43,115 nt of DNA from Gemmatimonadales bacterium (GTDB lineage Bacteria > Gemmatimonadota > Gemmatimonadetes > Longimicrobiales > Gaopeijiaceae): positions 1 through 43,115 of the forward strand of contig REBP01000099.1 in NCBI GenBank assembly GCA_007692665.1, read 5' to 3'. The notes under the pieces were generated by a model that was not told where the DNA came from, did no database searches, and worked only from the letters and a program-made list of their open reading frames with translations. The translations under genes and the position numbers were made by a program. Positions 16,299-23,600 of this stretch are shown in pieces. The stretch's first letter is position 1. Each line of letters starts with the position of its first letter.

Positions 16299-17663
16299 TC
16301 AGGCCGCGCCGAAGAACCCGGTGATCGCGTCCCGGGTGGCCCAGATCTGGAACCAGACCACCACCGCGATGACCGGGGGCAGCAGCCACTTGACGAGGAA
16401 GAGCACGGCGGGCACCGCCCCCGTGAAGCGCGGCCCCGCGCCCCGGAGCATCTCGGCTCCCGGATCCTTCATCCGCCACCCCACGAAGATCGCCATGCTC
16501 AGCGCACCCACGGCCAGAAGCAGTTCCCCGGCGATCTGGTCCACCAGGCCCAGCACGTCGGTATTGTGGGCGGAGGCGAGCCCGAAGATGGCGATGAGGA
16601 TTCCCATCATGATCGCCGCATTCTTTCGAGCGATTCCGAATTCGTCGATGATGGACGACGTGACGACCTCGAGGAGCGAGATCGCCGACGTGATGGCCCC
16701 CACCGCCAGCGCGACGAAGAAGAGCACCCCCACCACGCGACCGGGGCCGCCCATGGCCTCGAAGGCCCCGGGGAGGGCGATGAAGAGGGCCCCCACCGTG
16801 CTTTCGCCCACCGAGTCCTGGAGTCCCAGCGCGAAGATGACCGGGAAGACCACGAGACCGGCGGTGAAGGCCACGGCGAAGTCGGCAAAGGAGATCGTGA
16901 CCGCCTGCTCGTTCAGATCCTCGTCCCGGGCCAGGTACGAGGCGAAGGTGAGCATGGCGCCCATCCCCAGCGAGAGCGAGAAGAAGGCCTGGCTCGCCGC
17001 CTGCCGGATCACGTTGGGGTTCATGAGTTCGGAGAGGTCCGGCGTCAGGTAGTAGGCGTATCCCGCGCCCGCGCCCTCGAGGGTGGCGGCCCAGAAGGCG
17101 AGGCCGATCACGATGACGAAGAGCGTCGGCATGAGCACCATGGCCGCCCGCTCGATCCCCTTCTGCACGCCCACCATGACGATGCCGATGGTGAGCACCA
17201 TGAAGGCGAGGTGCCACCCCATGGCCGCCGGTCCGGCGGCGATCTCGCCGAAGTGCTGACCGGGGTCTCCGGGGAAGCCGGTCATGGCCGACTCCAGCGC
17301 GAAGCGCATCGTCCACCCGGCGATGACCGAGTAGTAGGAGAGGATCAGGAAGCCCACGAGCACGAAGAGGCCGCCAAGCAGGGCCCATCCCCGCCCCCCC
17401 AGTTCCCTGAGCGCCCCGATGGGCGACAGGTGGGTCTTCCGGCCCACCACCAGCTCCGAGAGCATGAGCGGGATCCCCAGGAGCAGGACCATGATCACGT
17501 AGAGAATGACGAAGGCCGCGCCTCCGCCCTCTGCCGCCACGTACGAGAAGCGCCACATGTTGCCAAGTCCCACGGCACTTCCCACGGCCGCGAGCACGAA
17601 GCCCCACTTGCTTCCGAAGAGTTCACGCGCGGGCGTACCGCCGGATCCGGAACCGGTTGCCAT
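16299..17663 (-). CDS. Sodium-dependent transporter, NSS/SNF family
   Basis: The 454-residue protein has about 11-12 membrane helices. Its N-terminus carries the family signature KWGFVLAAVGSAVGLGNMWRFSYVAAEGGGAAF (helix 1, within residues 19-52), with unwound helix-1 residues GSAVGLGN that bind Na+ and substrate in LeuT. Helix 6 region SLGMGAMLTFASY near 240 is also typical, as is the helix 8 stretch. These proteins co-transport amino acids or similar amines with Na+ across the inner membrane. The substrate is not predictable here. Transcription diverges from the CoA-transferase gene; the 269-base gap between them holds dyads and a sigma54 promoter that faces the other gene. Confidence 0.95.
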   Translation of the reverse strand: MATGSGSGGTPARELFGSKWGFVLAAVGSAVGLGNMWRFSYVAAEGGGAAFVILYVIMVLLLGIPLMLSELVVGRKTHLSPIGALRELGGRGWALLGGLFVLVGFLILSYYSVIAGWTMRFALESAMTGFPGDPGQHFGEIAAGPAAMGWHLAFMVLTIGIVMVGVQKGIERAAMVLMPTLFVIVIGLAFWAATLEGAGAGYAYYLTPDLSELMNPNVIRQAASQAFFSLSLGMGAMLTFASYLARDEDLNEQAVTISFADFAVAFTAGLVVFPVIFALGLQDSVGESTVGALFIALPGAFEAMGGPGRVVGVLFFVALAVGAITSAISLLEVVTSSIIDEFGIARKNAAIMMGILIAIFGLASAHNTDVLGLVDQIAGELLLAVGALSMAIFVGWRMKDPGAEMLRGAGPRFTGAVPAVLFLVKWLLPPVIAVVVWFQIWATRDAITGFFGAA

Positions 17664-17700
17664 CGGGTTGCAGCTCCCTCAGAGGGTGCAATCGAAAGCT

Positions 17701-17739
17701 CCGTCGACGGGTGCGGCCGCCTCGGAGCCAAGCCGAGGC
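17701..17739. promoter_or_regulatory. Two dyads, possible enhancer/operator sites
   Basis: A perfect 10-base palindrome CCGTCGACGG (17701-17710) is followed by a 7-base inverted repeat GCCTCGG / CCGAGGC with a 7-base spacer (17719-17739). They lie 55-95 bases upstream of the sigma54 -24 element, the usual range for activator binding sites, and also just upstream of the NSS transporter start. Function is inferred from position only. Confidence 0.4.
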
Positions 17740-17793
17740 AATAGACGGCTCCCCCACCGGCGCGTCAAGGCGCCCCCGGGGCCTGTTCGTGGA

Positions 17794-17809
17794 TGGCACG
17801 CCCGTTGCA
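17794..17809 (+). promoter_or_regulatory. Sigma54 (-24/-12) promoter
   Basis: TGGCACG, four bases, then TTGCA matches the established sigma54 consensus at every defined position, with the required ten bases between the -24 GG (17795-17796) and the -12 GC (17807-17808). Transcription would start near 17820, giving a leader of about 113 bases before the CoA-transferase-family gene, or about 48 before the small leader ORF. A sigma54 activator is needed; an NtrC-type regulator is encoded at 36179. Confidence 0.75.
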
Positions 17810-17867
17810 CTCTCCACGGACCGGTGACAGGACACGATCCTCGGGCACGTTCGGGAGCGGGACTTCG

Positions 17868-17936
17868 ATGACCACCGAGTTGCGCAGAATCGAGATTCGA
17901 TTCGGGCGGGCGGCGACGCCCGGTGCCGTCCGATGA
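17868..17936 (+). CDS. Possible 22-residue leader peptide ORF
   Basis: An ATG at 17868, preceded by a purine-rich GGGAGCGGGA leader, opens a 22-codon frame (MTTELRRIEIRFGRAATPG and three more residues). Its TGA (17934-17936) overlaps the ATG of the large gene at 17933 (ATGA). The large gene itself has no ribosome site, so re-initiation from this ORF is an attractive explanation. The peptide is basic and shows no attenuator-like codon runs. It could also be chance. Confidence 0.4.
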   Translation: MTTELRRIEIRFGRAATPGAVR

Positions 17937-20110
17937 CGAGAAGCGTCGCGGCCGTGGAGGCCTGCGTCGAGCAGACCCTGCGGAGGGTCGGCAAGCGGGT
18001 ACGCCTGGGCACCCCCCTGGGGATCGGCAAGGCCAACCACCTGGTGAACGAGTTCTACCGCAGGGCCGCCACCGATCCGTCCATCGAACTCTCCATCCAC
18101 ACGGCGCTCTCCCTCGGACGCCCCCACGCCTCCAGCGAACTGGAGCGCCGGTTCGTGGAGCCGCTCGCCGACCGGCTTTTCCGTGGGTACCCGGAACTCG
18201 CGTGGGTGAAGCCGCGCCGCGAGGGCAGGCTTCCGGACAACATCCGGGTCCGGGAATTCTACTTCCAGCCCGGGTCGCTCATGGGGAGCCCCAGGGCGCA
18301 GCGGAACCACGTGAGCAGCAACTACACGCACGTCGTGCGGGACCTGCTGGACCAGGACATCAACGTCATTGCCCAGCTCGTGGCGGCGGATCGGAGCAAC
18401 GGCAACGGCGAGGCGGGACTTCGCTACAGCCTGGGGTCGAACCCGGACCTCACGGTGGACATCGTGCCGCATCTCGAGCGGCGGCGGAAGGGCGGCGAGG
18501 AGATCGCCATTCTCGGACAGGTGAACTCCGAAATGCCCTTCATGTACGGGGATGCGGTGGTGGAGCCGTCCTTCTTCGACGGCGTGGTGGACGACCCCGC
18601 CATCGACTTTCCGCTGTTCGGGGCCCCCAACGTACCGGTTTCGACGGCCGACTACATGATCGCCCTTCACGTCGGCACGCTCATCCGTGACGGCGGCACG
18701 CTCCAGATCGGGATCGGCTCCATGGGCGATGCGATCACCCGGGTGCTCCAGCTCCGGCACCTGGAGAACGAGACCTTCCGCCAGGTCGTGGCCGACACCG
18801 GAATCGAGGAGCGGTACGGAGACCTCGTGTCCGCGATCGGGGGACTCGCGCCCTTCGAGGAGGGGCTGTACGCATCGTCCGAGATGCTGGTGGACGGCTT
18901 CCTCGAGCTCCGCCGGAGCGGGGTCCTGCGGCGCAGGGTGTACGACAGCGTTCCGCTGCAGCGGTGTCTGAACGAGGGGCTGATCGGAGAGGCGGTCTCG
19001 CTGGAGGCGCTGGACGCGCTGGTCGACGAGGGGGTCATCGAGGCGGAACTCACAGAGGCCGACGTCGCTTTCCTCGAGCGATACGGACTCCTCCGCAGCG
19101 GCACCCATCTCATCGACGGGAAACTCGTGTTCATCGGCGGACGCAGCACCCCCGCCGACCTCGGAAACGACGTGACCCGACAGTTCCTCCGGGACCATGG
19201 GCTGGGGGACCGGCTGCTGGGCGGTCACTTCGCCCACGCCTGCTTCTTCCTCGGCCCGCGGGACTTCTACCAGGCGCTGCGCTCCATGGACCCCGCCGAA
19301 CGTTCCGGCATCTCCATGACCGGGATCTCGTTCGTGAACGAGCTCTACGGCCGGGAGGAGCTGAAGCGGCTGCAGCGGCGCCACGCCCGCTTCGTGAACT
19401 CGGGGATCATCGCGACGCTGGGCGGGGCCATGGCATCGGACGGCCTCGAGGACGGGAGGGTCGTGAGCGGCGTCGGGGGCCAGTACAACTTCGTGGCCAT
19501 GGCCCACGAGCTCGACGATGGCCGCTCCATCCTCATGCTCACCGCCACCGACGAGCGCGACGGAAGCCTCACCTCGAACATCCGCTCCACCTACGGCCAC
19601 GTCACGATCCCCCGGCACCTGCGGGACATCGTGGTCACCGAGTACGGTATCGCGGACATCCGGGGGCGGAGCGACGAGGACGTGGTCACCGCCCTTCTCG
19701 AGATCGCCGACAGCCGCTTCCAGGACGAACTCCTCGCAGAGGCGAAGGAGGCCCGCCGGGTCCCGGCCTCGTACGAGATCCCGGAGCATGCGCGGCACAA
19801 CCGGCCCGACCGGCTGGAGGACCTCCTCGCGCCCTGCCGGGATCGGGGGCTCTTCCAGGACTTTCCGTTCGGAACGGATCTCACCGAGGAGGAACTGGTG
19901 CTCAAGGATGCGCTCACGGCGCTCAAGCGACTGGCCGGCGAACGGACCGTGCCCATTCCCGGGCTATCCGAGCTCCGGGGTGCACTCCGCGTTCCCGAGG
20001 AGGCGACCCCGTACCTGCGTCGGATGGAACTCGAGAATCCGTCGGGGCTGAACGAGCGCCTGCTCCAGCGCGCGGTAGTCGTGGGGCTGACTTCGGTGGG
20101 TGCGATCTGA
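17933..20110 (+). CDS. Acetyl-CoA hydrolase/transferase family protein (long form)
   Basis: The 725-residue protein belongs to the acetyl-CoA hydrolase / 4-hydroxybutyrate CoA-transferase family. Family-like stretches include LRYSLGSNPDLTVD near 162-175, TLQIGIGSMGDAI near 257-269, SGVGGQYNF near 514-522 and STYGHVTIPRHLRDIVVTEYG near 550-570, the last being the C-terminal AcCoA-hydrolase domain. It would move CoA between acyl groups or hydrolyse acyl-CoA. At 725 residues it is far longer than the ~430-500-residue enzymes and has an N-terminal extension of ~150 residues plus an insert before the C-terminal domain; such long forms exist but are poorly characterised. No ribosome site precedes the ATG. 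A sigma54 promoter and a small leader ORF lie upstream. Confidence 0.88.
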   Translation: MTRSVAAVEACVEQTLRRVGKRVRLGTPLGIGKANHLVNEFYRRAATDPSIELSIHTALSLGRPHASSELERRFVEPLADRLFRGYPELAWVKPRREGRLPDNIRVREFYFQPGSLMGSPRAQRNHVSSNYTHVVRDLLDQDINVIAQLVAADRSNGNGEAGLRYSLGSNPDLTVDIVPHLERRRKGGEEIAILGQVNSEMPFMYGDAVVEPSFFDGVVDDPAIDFPLFGAPNVPVSTADYMIALHVGTLIRDGGTLQIGIGSMGDAITRVLQLRHLENETFRQVVADTGIEERYGDLVSAIGGLAPFEEGLYASSEMLVDGFLELRRSGVLRRRVYDSVPLQRCLNEGLIGEAVSLEALDALVDEGVIEAELTEADVAFLERYGLLRSGTHLIDGKLVFIGGRSTPADLGNDVTRQFLRDHGLGDRLLGGHFAHACFFLGPRDFYQALRSMDPAERSGISMTGISFVNELYGREELKRLQRRHARFVNSGIIATLGGAMASDGLEDGRVVSGVGGQYNFVAMAHELDDGRSILMLTATDERDGSLTSNIRSTYGHVTIPRHLRDIVVTEYGIADIRGRSDEDVVTALLEIADSRFQDELLAEAKEARRVPASYEIPEHARHNRPDRLEDLLAPCRDRGLFQDFPFGTDLTEEELVLKDALTALKRLAGERTVPIPGLSELRGALRVPEEATPYLRRMELENPSGLNERLLQRAVVVGLTSVGAI

Positions 20111-20149
20111 ACCCGACCCAACTTCGAATCTTTCATGGGAGAACGAGTG

Positions 20150-20644
20150 ATGGCAGAGCAGTCGATCTGGAAGCGGGGCATCCTGGTGGGGATGATCGGC
20201 GCGGTGACGGTGGCGGTCTGGTTCCTGATCATCGACGTGATCACCGGTCGCCCCCTCTTCACGCCCGCCACGCTGGGCTCGGCAATCTTCCTCGGCGTCG
20301 AGGACCTGGACCAGGTGGAGGTGTCCGCCGTCGTGGTCCTCGGCTACACCGTGGTCCACCTGGTCGCCTTCATCCTCCTGGGACTCCTGGTGCTGGCCAT
20401 TACCCGGCGCGCCCGGAAGACGCCCCCCCTGGTCCTGGGCGCGCTGCTGGTGTTCGTCGTGCTCCAGGCCCTCTTCATCGGGCTCCTGGCCATCGCCGCC
20501 CAGTTCCTCCTCGGCGCCATCGCCTGGTGGAGCATCGCCGTGGGCAACCTGCTGGCCGGACTGGCCATGGGCTACTTCATCTGGCAGAAGGATCCGTCGC
20601 TCCGGGAGGCCGTCCGCAGGGAGCCGTTCAACAGGAAGCACTGA
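20150..20644 (+). CDS. Four-helix inner-membrane protein of unknown function
   Basis: The 164-residue protein has four clear membrane helices: GILVGMIGAVTVAVWFLIID near residues 9-28, VVLGYTVVHLVAFILLGLLV near 58-77, LGALLVFVVLQALFIGLLAI near 90-109 and SIAVGNLLAGLAMGYFIW near 126-143. The loops are short and the C-terminus is basic. I recognise no family. The ATG at 20150 has GGAG eight bases upstream; an in-frame ATG at 20135 lacks one. It follows the CoA-transferase-family gene by 39 bases and probably shares its sigma54 transcript. Its stop codon is part of a hairpin shared with tamB. Confidence 0.8.
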   Translation: MAEQSIWKRGILVGMIGAVTVAVWFLIIDVITGRPLFTPATLGSAIFLGVEDLDQVEVSAVVVLGYTVVHLVAFILLGLLVLAITRRARKTPPLVLGALLVFVVLQALFIGLLAIAAQFLLGAIAWWSIAVGNLLAGLAMGYFIWQKDPSLREAVRREPFNRKH

Positions 20645-20660
20645 GTCCGGGCAGACTCAG
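20641..20660. terminator. Compact bidirectional terminator sharing both stop codons
   Basis: Seven-base arms CTGAGTC and GACTCAG with a six-base loop. The left arm contains the stop of the plus-strand gene (20642-20644) and the right arm that of tamB on the minus strand (20657-20659). Confidence 0.65.
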
Positions 20661-23600
20661 AAACGCCATTCCCGGAGGAGGAAGAGCCCCAGCACGCTGG
20701 CCCGGTCCGGCTCCTGGATGGCCAGCGTCGGGATCCCCGGGAGGAACTGGGGGCGCCAGGTGGCGCGCCACACGTACCCGCCGGGCGTCAGGTATTCCAC
20801 GCGGGCTCCCGGATGAACGAAGGTGGGTCGGGCATTTCCGGAAACGAAGAGCCGGGAGGTCAGGTACCGCCCGGCCTCGACTTCGGTGCCGCGCAGCACG
20901 TCGGCAGCCCGTCCGGTAAACACCTCCGCCGGGGTGTCGGAGGGCTGGATGTGGAGCACGTCGAGGCCCAGCGCCCGCGCCGTCTCGGCCTCGAGTTCCT
21001 TGAGCAGCGCCTCCATTCCCACCGTGGCGAACTGCTGCGTGGCCCGTGCCGCCATGTTGCCCACGAGGGGTCCCCCGGAGGACCCCTGCCCCGCGAGGGA
21101 GGAGCCCGACTGCTGCAGGAGGGAACCGGCCCCCCGACCGAACACGACCAGGCTGATGAGGTCGGTCTGGGAGAGGGGCGGCTGGGCGGTGCTCTCGAGT
21201 TCGGTTTCGAGATCGAGGAGGGTGCCGTCCACGACGATCCGGATGTCGAAGGCCTCGCGCCCGGGCAGCTGCACCTCGTGCTCCGCCGTGAGCCTGACCA
21301 GCGGATCCACCGTGCCGCCCGTGAAGGTCACCGAGCCCCTGGCAATGTCGAACCGACGCCCCATGAATGCGTACTCCCCGCGATCCGTGCTGATGGTGCC
21401 CTCGAGCTCGAGGTCCGTCGCCGCCAGTCCGGCCATCCGCACCCGCAGGGGGCCCACGTCAGGCGGCGAGTAGAGTTCCACGTTCGCCTCCGTTGAACGG
21501 ATCCACATCCCCCGTTCCACGAAGACCGAGATGTCCACCCGCAGGGCCTCGGCAAAGGGGGACGGCGGCACGAGGGCATCGCGCGCCGCCACGAAGGCGT
21601 CGTCCACCCGCTCGAAGGTGGCCGGATCCATGAGGTTGAGGGGACCGGGTGCGGCGAGTTCGCGAGTCTCGGGAATCCGGATCCGGCCCTCGCGTACCCG
21701 AACTTCTCCCTCGATCTCCACGCCGTCGAAGGGGCCCGCGATGGTGAGGTCGGCGTCGGCCTGAAGGAGCACGTCCTCGGTGTTCATGATGCGGGTGTCG
21801 CGGGCCACGACGGCCAGGTCGAAGGCTGGTTCCGACGGGCGCGCCACGTCCACTTCCCCGGAAATGCGGATCGGGCCCCGGCTGTACGCCACGAGGGAGT
21901 CCACCGTCACGACGTCGTCGGACAGGCTGATGGATCCGGTGATGTCCCGGAAGCGGACCCCCGTGGGAACGATGGTCAGCGACGGCGCGTCGATCTCCAG
22001 CGACCCCCGGGGTTCGGGCGCGTCGAAGGTCCCGGCAACCGTGACCTCCCCAACGACCCGCCCCTCCAGGTCTTCGATCTCCTCCGACAGCGCGTCGAAC
22101 CCGTCGAGGCGAAGCTCGTGCAGGCGGGCCTCCACCCGGATCGGGCCGGGGAGCAGGCGCGACTCCGCGGCGTCCACCAGGGCGAGATCGACGGGGAGGA
22201 CGGCCTCCACGGTGGCCATGGAGCGGCCGTCCTCCTCCTCCATGGATGCGTCGGCGGTGAGCTCCGCGTCCGCGTAGGCGAAGCGCACCCGGGTATCGGG
22301 GAGGCGGCGGTCGTCAACGTGGAGGTCGACGACGGCCAGCTCTCCCTCGAAACGCGGGCGGGCCGCCGTCCCTCGGATCGGGAGTTCCAGGTCCATCCGT
22401 CCGCGGACGTCGTCCCGAGCCTGGGCCAGGGTCATGACGTGCCCGACCCCGAGTCTCTCGATGCGGATGTCCAGCTCCCCCTCGCCCTCCAGCGGGAGAT
22501 TCCCGTCGACGACGACGATGGCCCCCGGCTCCTCGTCCTCCCGCATGCCCTCGAGCCGGAACCCCTCCACCCCGAGGCCGCCATCGCTCCACCGGATGGT
22601 GGCCGGGGCGGCCAGGGAGTACACGGCCTCGTCCACGTCGAGAACCAGCGTCTGGACCTCGACCTCGAGGTCGCCCCCGGCCATCTCCATGCCGGCTTCG
22701 GCCAGGATCCGCGTCTGCGCATCCTGACGAACGCCAACGGTGGCCCTCCCCCGGTGAACGGGGGCGGAGTCGTCCGGGTCGAGTCCGTCGTACGCCAGCA
22801 CCACCGAGAGGGACTCGTAGCCGAAACCCGCGAGGAGGAGCCTCTCCGCGCTGGCGTCGAGGGAGGCGCGGGTCTCCCGGCCCCCGAGCCCCGTCACGCT
22901 GTAGGCGGCCGAGGCCCGGTCCACGTACTGCCCGGCGGCAACCAGCTCCTCGACGTCGAGGGTTCCCTCCACGCCCAGGTTCTCCGGGTTCCCTCGCACG
23001 ACCCCCTCCGCCTCGAGGCTCCCCGCCAGGGCGTCGGTGCGGACGCCGCTCAGCCCCAGCGTGTCGGCGATCTCGGGGTCCGGAACCCCCGGGAACTGCC
23101 CGGTGGCGAGGTACTCCACCCGGGCCAGCTCCAGCGCCTCCCGGGTTTCCGCGTCCCGCTCCTCGAGCGTGGCCTGCCGTACCGCGGGTCGCGGCTCCAC
23201 GGCACCCGGGTCCACCGGGACGAAGGGGGCCAGGACCTCGAGGGACTCGATGGCGACCCGGTAGGCGAGTTCTCCCTCCCGGCTTCCGTCCAGGGCGAAG
23301 GTGCCGACGAGCTCGATGTCGGAGCCGTCGCCCTCCCAGCGGAAGGCCCGGATGTCGGCCAGGGCGTCCTGCACGGCGATCTCCGCCCGGAGCGACCCGG
23401 GAAGGGTCTCGCCCTGCTCCACGAGGTCCACCGAAAGGGCGGCCTCCATCCGTGCCGGGTCGGTGCCGCGCCCCCTGGCGGCCACGGTACCCTCGATGCG
23501 GGTGGGCTCGGTGACCCGGGTGGAGAGGGCCGAGAAGTCCAGCTCCCGCACCCCCACCCGGAGATCGTAGCCCGGCTGGTCCGCGGAGAGGTCCAGCGTG

